DNA from: Streptomyces sp. NRRL F-5123 | GTDB lineage: Bacteria; Actinomycetota; Actinomycetes; Streptomycetales; Streptomycetaceae | DNA length: 39,635 nucleotides | Direction of reading: 5' to 3' | Assembly: GCF_000721495.1 (NCBI RefSeq) | Contig: NZ_JOHY01000070.1 | Coordinates: forward strand, 1 to 39,635 | Shown here: in pieces, positions 32,428 to 39,635 of the stretch | How positions within the stretch are numbered: the first letter of the stretch is position 1 | Layout: each line of letters begins with the position of its first letter | Made by a program: the position numbers and the translations under genes | The notes under the pieces: model-generated | The model's input: only the letters and a program-made list of their open reading frames with translations | Told to the model about the DNA's origin: nothing | Databases searched by the model: none

Positions 32428-33795
32428 TCAGAAGACCTTGCCGGGGTTGAGCAGCCCCTTCGGGTCGAACACGGCCTTGATGCCGCGCTGAAGCTCCATG
32501 CCGGTCGGGCCGATCTCCCGGGCCAGCCACTCGCGTTTGAGCAGCCCCACCCCGTGCTCGCCGGTGATCGTGCCGCCGAGTTCCAGGCCGAGCGCCATGA
32601 TCTCGTCGAAGGACTCCCGGGCCCGCCGGGTCTCGTCGCCGTCGTGCCGGTCGAAGCAGACCACGGGGTGGGTGTTGCCGTCGCCCGCGTGCGCGCACAC
32701 CCCTATCGTCAGGTCGTGCTTCGCGGCGATCGCGGCGACGCCCTCCAGCATCGCGGCGAGCCGCCCGCGCGGCACGCACACGTCGTCGATCATCATCGCC
32801 GTCGACACCTTCTCCAGCGCGGTGAGCGACAGCCGCCGGGCCTGGAGCAGCATCTCCGACTCCGCCGCGTCCTCCGCCGGGACCACCTCGGTCGCGCCCG
32901 CGGCCGTGCACAGCTCGCCGACGGCCGCGAGGTCGGCCGCCGCGTCCGGGGTGTCGAACGCGGCGAGCAGCAGCGCCTCGGTGGACTCCGGCAGCCCCAT
33001 CTTCGCCATCGCGTTGACCGCCCGCACGGTCGTGCCGTCCATCAGCTCCAGCAGCGACGGCACGTGCCCGCCCTCCATGATCGCGCACACCGCGGCGCCC
33101 GCCGCGGCCGCCGACGGGAATTCGGCGACCAGCGCGAGCTGCTGCGGCGGCGCGGGCCTGAGCGCCAGCACCGCCTTCACCACGACCCCGAGGGTGCCCT
33201 CGGAGCCCACGAAGAGCCGCGTCAGGTCCAGTCCCGCGACGCCCTTGGCCGTACGCCGCCCGGTCGTCAGCAGCCGCCCGTCGGCCAGGACGACGTCCAG
33301 GCCGAGCACGTACTCGGCGGTGACGCCGTACTTGACGCAGCACAGGCCGCCCGCGCCCGTCCCGATGTTGCCGCCGATCGTGCACTGCTCCCAGCTCGAC
33401 GGGTCCGGCGGGTAGTACAGGCCCTGCTCGGCGACCGCGCGCGACAGAACGGCGTTGACGACGCCTGGCTCGACGACCGCGATCCGCTCCACCGGGTCGA
33501 TCTCCAGGATCCGGTCCATCTTCGCGAGCGACAGCACGATGCAGCCGTCCACGGCGTTGGCGCCGCCCGACAGCCCCGTCCGCGCGCCCTGCGGCACGAC
33601 CGGCACATCGTGTGCGGACGCGGTCCGCAGCACGTGCCGGACGTCTTCGGCGGTGCGCGCCAGCACGACGGCGAGCGGCGTGCCCGCCGCGGAGAACCCC
33701 GCCATGTCCGCGGAGTACGCCTCCGCGACCGCCGCGTCCGTGATCACTGCCCCGCCGGGCAGCCCGGCCGCCAACTCCTCGATGACCTCACCCAT
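32428..33795 (-). CDS. FAD-linked oxidase (GlcD / D-lactate dehydrogenase type)
   Basis: 455 residues from ATG 33795, with AAGGTGAGGG just upstream. A PCMH-type FAD domain covers about 35-215: VVPQGARTGLSGGANAVDGCIVLSLAKMDRILEID and CTIGGNIGTGAGGLCCVKYGVTAEYVLGLDVVLADG. The C-terminal FAD-oxidase domain carries the conserved VCAHAGDGNTHPVVCFDRHD and GTITGEHGVGLLKREWL, ending FDPKGLLNPGKVF. Such enzymes oxidise glycolate, D-lactate or other 2-hydroxy acids. No GlcE/GlcF-like partners or iron-sulfur protein are adjacent, so the exact substrate is open. It is convergent with the SsgA-like gene. Confidence 0.92.
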   Translation of the reverse strand: MGEVIEELAAGLPGGAVITDAAVAEAYSADMAGFSAAGTPLAVVLARTAEDVRHVLRTASAHDVPVVPQGARTGLSGGANAVDGCIVLSLAKMDRILEIDPVERIAVVEPGVVNAVLSRAVAEQGLYYPPDPSSWEQCTIGGNIGTGAGGLCCVKYGVTAEYVLGLDVVLADGRLLTTGRRTAKGVAGLDLTRLFVGSEGTLGVVVKAVLALRPAPPQQLALVAEFPSAAAAGAAVCAIMEGGHVPSLLELMDGTTVRAVNAMAKMGLPESTEALLLAAFDTPDAAADLAAVGELCTAAGATEVVPAEDAAESEMLLQARRLSLTALEKVSTAMMIDDVCVPRGRLAAMLEGVAAIAAKHDLTIGVCAHAGDGNTHPVVCFDRHDGDETRRARESFDEIMALGLELGGTITGEHGVGLLKREWLAREIGPTGMELQRGIKAVFDPKGLLNPGKVF

Positions 33796-34325
33796 TCCCT
33801 CACCTTCGCACCTGCGGTGCCCGCCGCACCAGGGCCTGCCCCCGGCGGAGGGGGCTGCTTTTCGGGGCGCGGCTGCGCCGCAGGGCAAGCGTTTTCTGCT
33901 GCGCAGGGCGGTGAGCGTTTTTCAGGGGCGCGCGGGGCACCTCCCAGGCGAAGCCCTGGGGGGGGGGAGAACTGCGCGAGCAACCCACCACCGGCCGGTG
34001 GTCGGTGGGGGCGCCTCCCAGGCGAAGCTCCGGGGGAGACAGCAAATGCCCCTTTCCGCCGGTTACCACCCGCGCCCGAGCGGGGGCCGGGAGCACCGCC
34101 CCTGAAAACGCTCACCGCCCTGCGCAGCAGAAAGGCCCGATGCTGCGCGGCCGCGCCCCGCGGCACGCGGCACCTCCGCGGAGCGGGCGGACCGCGGTGT
34201 GACGTCGGTCGCACAGGCGTGGGGGGCTGAGCGTCGGAGCCGAGGCCCGGGCCGGAGGCCGTTACGCTGAGGCGGTCCCACGGGCCGGCTGGGCCGGCCG
34301 CCGCCTTCCACCCCCGCCGGAGACC
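33796..34325. other. 530-bp repeat-rich gap
   Basis: No gene is seen. It holds a long inverted repeat (33893-33930 / 34097-34133), a direct repeat of CCTCCCAGGCGAAGC (33950-33964 and 34015-34029) and the palindromic CACCACCGGCCGGTGGTCGGTG near 33989. Promoters for the divergent oxidase and helicase genes should lie at its ends. Confidence 0.6.
33893..34133. repeat. Long inverted repeat, 37-38 bp arms
   Basis: The left arm (33893-33930) and right arm (34097-34133) are perfect reverse complements except for one extra T in a T-run (TTTTT versus AAAA). The 166 bases between them carry direct repeats and a small palindrome. The left arm's outer part (GCGTTTTTCAGGGGCG) also matches the copy at 25516-25556. 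Confidence 0.85.
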
Positions 34326-36107
34326 GTGACTACCTCGCACCCCCACCACCTGTCCCCCGCCTTCCCCGGCCGCGCGCCCTGGGGGACGGCGAACAAGCTG
34401 CGGGCGTGGCAGCAGGGCGCCATCGACGCGTACGTGGCGCGCCAGCCGCGGGACTTCCTGGCGGTGGCGACCCCGGGCGCAGGCAAGACCACGTTCGCGC
34501 TGACACTCGCCTCGTACCTGCTGCACAACCACCTGGTGCAGCAGATCACCGTCGTGGCGCCGACCGAGCATCTCAAGACGCAGTGGGCGGACGCGGCGGC
34601 GCGCATAGGCATCCGGCTGGACCCGCAGTACAGCGCGGGCCCGGTCGGGCGGGAGTTCCACGGCGTGGCCGTGACGTACGCGGGCGTCGGCGTGCGGCCG
34701 ATGCTGCACCGCAACCGGTGCGAGTCGCGCAAGACGCTGGTGATCCTGGACGAGATCCACCACGCGGGCGACAGCAAGTCGTGGGGCGAGGCGTGCCTGG
34801 AGGCGTTCGAGCCGGCGGCCCGGCGGCTGGCGCTGACCGGTACGCCGTTCCGCTCGGACACCAACCCGATCCCGTTCGTGGTGTACGAGGAGGGCAACGA
34901 CGGCATCCGCCGCAGCTCCGCGGACTACACGTACGGCTACGGCAACGCCCTCGCCGACAACGTCGTGCGGCCGGTCATCTTCATGTCCTACAGCGGCAAC
35001 ATGCGCTGGCGCACCAAGGCGGGCGACGAGATCGCGGCCCGGCTGGGCGAGCCGATGACGAAGGACGCGACGGCGCAGGCGTGGCGTACGGCGCTGGCGC
35101 CGACCGGCGACTGGATGCCCAACGTGCTGCGGGCCGCCGACCAGCGGCTGACCGAGGTGCGCAAGGGCATCCCGGACGCGGGCGGCCTGGTGATCGCCAC
35201 CGACCAGGACTCGGCGCGGGCGTACGCCAAGCTGCTGCGCGAGCTGACCGGGAACAAGGCGACCGTGGTGCTGTCCGACGACACGGGCGCGTCCAAGCGC
35301 ATCGAGGAGTTCAGCGCCTCGGAGGACCGCTGGATGGTCGCGGTGCGGATGGTGTCGGAGGGCGTGGACGTGCCGCGGCTGGCGGTCGGGGTGTACGCCA
35401 CCACGATCTCCACGCCGCTGTTCTTCGCGCAGGCGGTGGGCCGTTTCGTACGGTCGCGGCGGCGCGGCGAGACGGCGTCCGTCTTCGTCCCGACGATCCC
35501 GACGCTGCTGGAGTTCGCCGCGGAGATGGAGGTCGAGCGCGACCACGTGCTCGACAAGCCGAGGAAGGCGGGCGAGGACGACCCGTACGCCGAGGAGGAC
35601 CAGCTGCTCGCGGAGGCCGAGCGGGAGCAGGACGAGGCCACCGACGACGACCAACTGCCCTTCGAGGCGCTGGAGTCCGACGCGGTCTTCGACCGGGTGC
35701 TCTACGACGGCGCCGAGTTCGGCATGCAGGCGCACCCGGGCAGCGAGGAGGAGCAGGACTACCTGGGCATCCCGGGGCTGCTGGAGCCGGACCAGGTACA
35801 GATACTCCTGCAGCGGCGGCAGGCCCGGCAGATCGCGCACAGCCGGCGCAAACCGGACGAGGAGGCGGATCTGCTGGAACTGCCCGCGGAGCGCCGCCCG
35901 GTCGTCTCGCACCGGCAGCTGCTGGAGCTGCGAAAGCAGTTGAACACCCTCGTCGCCGCGTACAACCATCAGAGCGGCAAGCCGCACGGCGTGATCCACA
36001 CGGAGCTGCGCCGGGTGTGCGGCGGTCCGCCGAGTGCCGAGGCGACCGCGGGTCAGCTCGGCGAACGGATCAAGAAGGTGCAGGAGTGGGCCACCCGAAT
36101 GCGATGA
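34326..36107 (+). CDS. Superfamily 2 DEAD/DEAH-type helicase
   Basis: 593 residues from GTG 34326; GGAG lies only three bases upstream, so the start is moderately certain. Motifs: Q-like LRAWQQGAIDAY, Walker A ATPGAGKTT (about 48-56), Ia VVAPTEHLKTQW, DEAH-like motif II VILDEIHHAGD, III ALTGTPFRSD, V MVSEGVDVPRLAVGVYA, VI QAVGRFVRSRRRGE. The resemblance is to the XPB/Ssl2 and type III restriction-like helicase branch. After motif VI come an acidic region and a ~150-residue helical tail. No methylase or nuclease gene is adjacent, so a defence role is not supported. It probably acts in DNA repair or nucleic acid metabolism. Confidence 0.9.
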   Translation: MTTSHPHHLSPAFPGRAPWGTANKLRAWQQGAIDAYVARQPRDFLAVATPGAGKTTFALTLASYLLHNHLVQQITVVAPTEHLKTQWADAAARIGIRLDPQYSAGPVGREFHGVAVTYAGVGVRPMLHRNRCESRKTLVILDEIHHAGDSKSWGEACLEAFEPAARRLALTGTPFRSDTNPIPFVVYEEGNDGIRRSSADYTYGYGNALADNVVRPVIFMSYSGNMRWRTKAGDEIAARLGEPMTKDATAQAWRTALAPTGDWMPNVLRAADQRLTEVRKGIPDAGGLVIATDQDSARAYAKLLRELTGNKATVVLSDDTGASKRIEEFSASEDRWMVAVRMVSEGVDVPRLAVGVYATTISTPLFFAQAVGRFVRSRRRGETASVFVPTIPTLLEFAAEMEVERDHVLDKPRKAGEDDPYAEEDQLLAEAEREQDEATDDDQLPFEALESDAVFDRVLYDGAEFGMQAHPGSEEEQDYLGIPGLLEPDQVQILLQRRQARQIAHSRRKPDEEADLLELPAERRPVVSHRQLLELRKQLNTLVAAYNHQSGKPHGVIHTELRRVCGGPPSAEATAGQLGERIKKVQEWATRMR

Positions 36108-36281
36108 TTTCTCCCGTGTTACAGGGATATGAAAAGCGACGAGGCGTCACCACACCGCCCGGATTGTGGACGGCCTCTTCCGCTGAGCGGTACACGCCCG
36201 CTACCGTGCCGATCACGCACGCGCCGTGGCAGAGCCGCCGCGGAGCGCAGCCGGTAAGCCGACATCCGGTGGCCTCTCCGC

Positions 36282-36305
36282 GCACCGCCGCGGGACCGGC
36301 GGTGC
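36282..36305. promoter_or_regulatory. 8-8-8 inverted repeat upstream of the IclR gene
   Basis: GCACCGCC-N8-GGCGGTGC, perfect arms, 43 bp ahead of the IclR-family GTG. IclR regulators often repress their own promoters, so this is a candidate operator. It could also be an mRNA hairpin. Confidence 0.4.
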
Positions 36306-36348
36306 ATCCCCCCGACAGGCGCCGCCGATTCTATGAGGGAGGGGCGTC

Positions 36349-37146
36349 GTGACCGCCGAGACGTCTCAGACACTGGACCGGGGCCTTCGGGTCCTGAAAC
36401 TGCTCGCCGACACCGACCACGGGCTGACCGTCACCGAACTGGCGTCCAAGCTCGGCGTCAACCGGACGGTCGTCTACCGGTTGCTGGCCACCTTGGAGCA
36501 GCACTCGCTCGTCCGCCGCGACCTCGGCGGCCGGGCCCGGGTGGGCCTCGGCGTGCTCGGACTCGCCCACCAGGTGCACCCGCTGCTGCGCGAGGCCGCG
36601 CTGCCCGCGCTGCGCTCGCTGGCCGAGGACATCGGCGCGACCGCCCATCTCACCCTCGTCGACGGCAGCGAGGCGCTCGCCGTCGCCGTGGTCGAACCCA
36701 CCTGGACCGACTACCACGTCGCCTACCGCACCGGCTTCCGGCACCCGCTGGACCGCGGCGCGGCCGGCCGGGCCATCCTCGCCGGGCGCGGCATGCAGCC
36801 CACCGCGGACGGCAGCCGCTGGGAGCGCTTCGCCGACAGCGTCGAGGCCGAGGACGCCGACGGCCCCGCCGACGGGGACGGGACGGGCGGTACGGGCGAC
36901 GAGCGCGGCACCCTCGTCCGTACCGGCACGGCAACCGTCGGCACGGGCCTGGCGACCGACCGGGTCCGCTACGTCCTCACCCACGGCGAGCTGGAGGCGG
37001 GCGCGAGCGGCGCCGCGGCCCCGCTGCTGGGAGTGCCGGGCGTGGAGGGCAGCGTGGGCGTGGTCATGCTCTCCGAGGCGGTGCCCGAGCGGGTGGGCCC
37101 GCGCGTGGTGGAGGCGGCGACGGAGGTCTCCGAGGCGCTGCGCTGA
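36349..37146 (+). CDS. IclR-family transcriptional regulator
   Basis: 265 residues from GTG 36349, with GGGAGGGG about five bases upstream. The winged helix-turn-helix is at about 8-70 (TLDRGLRVLKLLADTDHGLTVTELASKLGVNRTVVYRLLATLEQHSLVRRD). The effector domain follows: LPALRSLAEDIGATAHLTLVDGSEALAVAVVEP and YRTGFRHPLDRGAAGRAILAG. A Gly/Asp-rich insertion (about 164-185) interrupts the effector domain before the region that normally continues to VAAPL-type strands. It probably senses a small acid and controls nearby or distant catabolic genes. The 241-bp region upstream carries the 8-8-8 dyad. Confidence 0.9.
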   Translation: MTAETSQTLDRGLRVLKLLADTDHGLTVTELASKLGVNRTVVYRLLATLEQHSLVRRDLGGRARVGLGVLGLAHQVHPLLREAALPALRSLAEDIGATAHLTLVDGSEALAVAVVEPTWTDYHVAYRTGFRHPLDRGAAGRAILAGRGMQPTADGSRWERFADSVEAEDADGPADGDGTGGTGDERGTLVRTGTATVGTGLATDRVRYVLTHGELEAGASGAAAPLLGVPGVEGSVGVVMLSEAVPERVGPRVVEAATEVSEALR

Positions 37147-37260
37147 GGCCTCGGGAGGGCTCGCGCGGGCCCGGGAGGGGCTCGCACAGGCTCGGAAGGG
37201 CTCGGAAGGGCCCCGAGGGGCTCGCGCGGGCCCCGAAGGGCTCGGGAGGGGCCGCGGATT
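37147..37260. repeat. Degenerate ~10-bp tandem repeat after the IclR gene
   Basis: Roughly ten imperfect copies of a GGGCTCGGGAG / GGGCTCGCGCG unit fill the space between the IclR stop and the S16-protease promoter region. It looks like slippage-prone GC sequence. Any terminator for the regulator would lie within it. Confidence 0.6.
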
Positions 37261-37295
37261 CGGGGCGGGCGCCCGGGTGAAATAAGGTCGGGCGC

Positions 37296-38084
37296 ATGCC
37301 TACGCTTTCCCGCCGGTCCGTGATCCTCGCCGCGTGCTCGGCGGTCGTGGCCGCCCTGCTGGCCGTGGCCGCCCTCGCCCCGCTGCCGGTGGTCATCGCC
37401 GAGCCCGGCCTCACCGCCGACGTGCTCGGCAGCAACGCGGGCACCCCGGTCATCACGGTGAGCGGGAAGCCGGTGCGGCAGACCAGCGGGCAGCTGCGGA
37501 TGGTCACCATCCAGGCGACCGGGCCGTCGGCGTCGGTGCACTTCACGGACGTCGCCAAGGCGTGGTTCGCCGACGACCAGGCCGCGATGCCGCGCGAGGC
37601 GGTCTACCCCAGCGGCAACACGACCGAGGAGATCGACAAGGCCAACCAGAAGGAGATGACCGAGTCGCAGCAGGACGCGACCTCCGCGGCCCTGAACCAC
37701 CTGCACCTGTCACCCTCCGCGGTGAAGGTGAACCTGCGGCTCGCGGACGTCGGCGGCCCCAGCGCCGGGCTGCTCTTCTCCCTCGGCATCATCGACAAGA
37801 TCGCCGGCAACGGCCGCGGCGGCGACCTCACCGGCGGCCGCGTCATCGCCGGCACCGGCACGATCGACGCGGACGGCAAGGTCGGCGCGGTCGGCGGCGT
37901 ACCCCTCAAGGAGCAGGCCGCCCGGCGCGACGGCGCCACCGTCTTCCTCGTCCCGCGCGCGGAGTGCTCGGACGCCAAGGCGCGGCTGCCGAAGGGGCTG
38001 CAGCTCGTCCCCGTCGAGACGCTGGACGGCACGCTGGACGCGCTGGACGCGCTCGCGGCGGGCAGGAAGACCCCCACCTGCTGA
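37296..38084 (+). CDS. Membrane-anchored or secreted S16 (Lon-type) serine protease
   Basis: 262 residues from ATG 37296. An N-terminal basic/hydrophobic segment (RRSVILAACSAVVAALLAVAALAPLPVVIA, about 6-35) serves as signal or anchor. The Lon-type proteolytic domain is in the C-terminal half: catalytic serine in DVGGPSAGLLFSLGIID (S156) and lysine in VGGVPLKEQAA (K205), with GRVIAGTGTIDADGKVGAVGG between them. The YlbL-like relatives usually also have a PDZ domain of ~80 residues between anchor and protease. This protein is shorter and I see no clear PDZ, so it is a compact variant. The substrate is unknown. Confidence 0.85.
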   Translation: MPTLSRRSVILAACSAVVAALLAVAALAPLPVVIAEPGLTADVLGSNAGTPVITVSGKPVRQTSGQLRMVTIQATGPSASVHFTDVAKAWFADDQAAMPREAVYPSGNTTEEIDKANQKEMTESQQDATSAALNHLHLSPSAVKVNLRLADVGGPSAGLLFSLGIIDKIAGNGRGGDLTGGRVIAGTGTIDADGKVGAVGGVPLKEQAARRDGATVFLVPRAECSDAKARLPKGLQLVPVETLDGTLDALDALAAGRKTPTC

Positions 38085-38094
38085 GGCGCCCCTC

Positions 38095-39378
38095 TCAGGC
38101 GGCTTCCGTGGGCACGACCCCCGGTACCGCGGCCGTCGCCGCCTCCGAATGCGGGGCGTCCCAGCGGCGGAAGGCGGGCAGCACCAGCGGGCTCAGCGTC
38201 GTGAGCAGGTAGGCGGCGCTGACGGCGGCGAGCGTGCCGCGCAGCCCGGCGTACTGCACGAGATACCCGGCGGCGAGCCCGCCGAGCGGCATGGCCATCA
38301 GGCACCCGGACGTGATCGCGCCGAAGACCCGGCTGCGCAGCCGCTCCGGGACGAGCCGCACCATCTCCGTACCGATGATCGGGTTGAGCACGCCCGCCGC
38401 GATCCCGCACGCCGCCGTGACGGCCACCAGCGGGGAGAGCCCCGGCACGAGGGCGGCGACCGCGGTGCGCGGGAAGCCCGCGATCAGGAAGGCCCCGATG
38501 AACAGCCCGCGGCGCGGCAGCCGGTGCCCGTAGGCGCCGTAGAGCAGCGACCCGACGAGCGCCGCGCCGCCCGTCGTCCCGGACACCAGCCCGATGGCGT
38601 AGGCGCCGCCCAGGTGCTCGCGCGCGTCGACCGGCAGCAGCACCGCCGACCACGCCTGGTCCAGGGCGTTGGTGACCATCACCATCACCACGACGGCGAA
38701 CAGCAGCCGGGCGCGCACCAGATACGCGTACCCCTCGCGCAACTGCGCCCCGTAGCCCAGCTCCTCCGGCTCCGCCATCTTGCCGCGGGGGCTGCCGTGC
38801 GCCCGCGCGCCGAGGCCGACCAACAGCGCGGACACCGCGAAGCTCGCGGCGTCCACGAGCAGCACGTCGGCCGCGCCGACCGCCGCGATGAGCACCCCGG
38901 CGAGCGGCGCCCCGAGCATCCGCGCGCCCCGGAAGGCCCCCTCGTACGCGCTCGACGCCCGCGCCACGGTCGTGCCCGCCACCTCCGCGAGCCGCGGCAT
39001 CAGCACCTCCCGTGCGGTCTCGCCCGGCGCATGGAAGAGCCCGGCGACGCCGACGAGCGCGAGCAGCGTCCCGTACGACAGCGCGCCGGCCATGTGCAGC
39101 ACGGGGATCGCCCCGACCGCGACCGCGCACACCGCGTCGGACACCACGCTGCTGACGGTCTGCCCCAGCCGGTCGATGAGCGGCCCGCCGAGCAGGGCCG
39201 CGACCGCCACCGGCAGCGTCGAGGCGAAGGCGACGAGCCCGGCGCGGGCCGGGCTGCCGGTGGTCTGGAGCACGAACCACGGGACGGCGACGATCGTCAG
39301 CATGTTGCCGGCGACGGATATGACGTTGGCGACGAGCAGCAGGACCAGCGGCCGCCGGTCGCTGTCGGTGCTGGGCAT
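38095..39378 (-). CDS. MFS transporter
   Basis: 427 residues with about 12 membrane segments. The opening is LVLLLVANVISVAGNMLTIVAVPWFVLQTTGSPARAGLVAFASTLPVAVAALLGGPLIDRLG, with a G-x-L-x-D-R-x-G-like loop between helices 2 and 3, and later GLFHAPGETAREVLMPRLAEV and ERLRSRVFGAITSGCLMAMPLGGLAAGYLV. This is the MFS_3/enterobactin-exporter-like drug-efflux type. The cargo is unknown. It is convergent with the S16-protease gene, with 10 bp between the stops. Confidence 0.9.
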   Translation of the reverse strand: MPSTDSDRRPLVLLLVANVISVAGNMLTIVAVPWFVLQTTGSPARAGLVAFASTLPVAVAALLGGPLIDRLGQTVSSVVSDAVCAVAVGAIPVLHMAGALSYGTLLALVGVAGLFHAPGETAREVLMPRLAEVAGTTVARASSAYEGAFRGARMLGAPLAGVLIAAVGAADVLLVDAASFAVSALLVGLGARAHGSPRGKMAEPEELGYGAQLREGYAYLVRARLLFAVVVMVMVTNALDQAWSAVLLPVDAREHLGGAYAIGLVSGTTGGAALVGSLLYGAYGHRLPRRGLFIGAFLIAGFPRTAVAALVPGLSPLVAVTAACGIAAGVLNPIIGTEMVRLVPERLRSRVFGAITSGCLMAMPLGGLAAGYLVQYAGLRGTLAAVSAAYLLTTLSPLVLPAFRRWDAPHSEAATAAVPGVVPTEAA

Positions 39379-39539
39379 GGTTCCCCCCGGGACGTGGATC
39401 GCGTACGGGCCGCCCGTGCGCCGGGTGGGCGCCGCGGGCGGGGGTGCTCCGCGCCGCCCGGCGCGGTGGTGGGGCGCGGGGCGGCTTCGTGCGGTTCCGG
39501 TCGGCTTCGTGCAGCCCTGGTGCGCTTCGCGCGGCTCTA

Positions 39540-39635
39540 GGGCCTGTTTCGAAAGTAGCGTCGTCCGCCCGCAGGGCGGGGCCGGAGGGGTCTGGTGCGT
39601 GCGATTGCAAGGCGGAGGGAGGAAAGCGCAGCGGG
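39540..39635. repeat. Repeat-like noncoding element at the right edge
   Basis: Starts GGGCCTGTTTCGAAAGTAGC and contains GCCCGCAGGGCGGG (palindromic) and GCGATTGCAAGGCGGAGG. I recall this kind of sequence as a dispersed repeat in Streptomyces genomes. It shares the GCAAGGCG core with the element at 30500-30555. It runs to the window end, so its full extent is unknown. Confidence 0.45.

Noticed and set aside
34326..36107. Helicase as part of a defence or restriction system
   Set aside because: No methylase, nuclease or other defence gene is adjacent, and the neighbours are an oxidase and an IclR regulator.
37147..37260. CRISPR-like array
   Set aside because: Units are ~10 bp and degenerate without spacers; it is low-complexity GC sequence.

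Overview
This 39.6 kb window is very GC-rich chromosomal DNA from a Streptomyces or very close relative. The evidence is codon usage with G/C third positions, GTG and TTG starts, an SsgA-like sporulation protein, the DasR-type nagF-nagE1-nagE2 locus, and the cysM-cysO-mec cysteine cluster. The gene order from the GlcNAc PTS through cysM/cysO/mec, clpS, pncB, the M6 protease and the SsgA-like gene matches what I remember of the SCO29xx core region of S. coelicolor, so this looks like core chromosome and not an island. I see no transposase, integrase, phage or CRISPR sequence.

Layout. 1-3.9 kb: FAH-family hydrolase and DUF445 membrane protein (minus strand), divergent from a class V aminotransferase-fold enzyme. 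3.9-6.2 kb: class A penicillin-binding protein. 6.6-10.2 kb: three-gene ABC-2 exporter followed by a double-GNAT acetyltransferase. 10.3-11.5 kb: orphan GroES-like protein and DUF3618 protein, divergent from a thiol peroxidase. 11.6-13.0 kb: two translationally coupled HNH endonuclease paralogues ending directly at a tRNA-Leu(UAG). 13.0-14.5 kb: rdgB and rph. 15-18.2 kb: GlcNAc PTS with three DasR-type operators. 18.3-21.4 kb: MBL hydrolase, cysM, cysO, a putative 37-residue cysteine leader peptide, and the JAMM protease mec. 21.5-24 kb: amino acid permease, DUF2017 protein, clpS. 24.1-26.2 kb: pncB and pncA (NAD salvage). 26.2-31.6 kb: small hypothetical gene, secreted M6 protease, small membrane protein, two RDD-family proteins (one truncated). 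31.9-39.4 kb: SsgA-like protein, FAD-linked oxidase, SF2 helicase, IclR regulator, S16-type secreted protease, MFS transporter.

How genes work together. CysO (a ubiquitin-like sulfur carrier), CysM and Mec form the protein-thiocarboxylate route to cysteine. Between mec and cysO lies a short ORF with the motif of Streptomyces sulfur-gene leader peptides, followed by a hairpin. This looks like a cysteine-sensing attenuator, and CysO itself carries two residues beyond its diglycine, so it would need trimming, plausibly by Mec. NagF (EIIB) supplies the phosphotransfer domain that the EIIC-only permeases NagE1 and NagE2 lack. PncA and PncB convert nicotinamide to nicotinate mononucleotide.

The most interesting items for follow-up are the cysteine leader/attenuator with the CysO Met-Ala tail, the paired HNH proteins built from duplicated ~50-residue modules beside a tRNA, the cluster of palindromes upstream of the FAH gene, the RDD gene whose 3' end is replaced by repeat-like sequence, and dispersed inverted repeats in the gaps. 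No single region is a clearly new multi-gene system. All family calls are from reading motifs; no database search was run.
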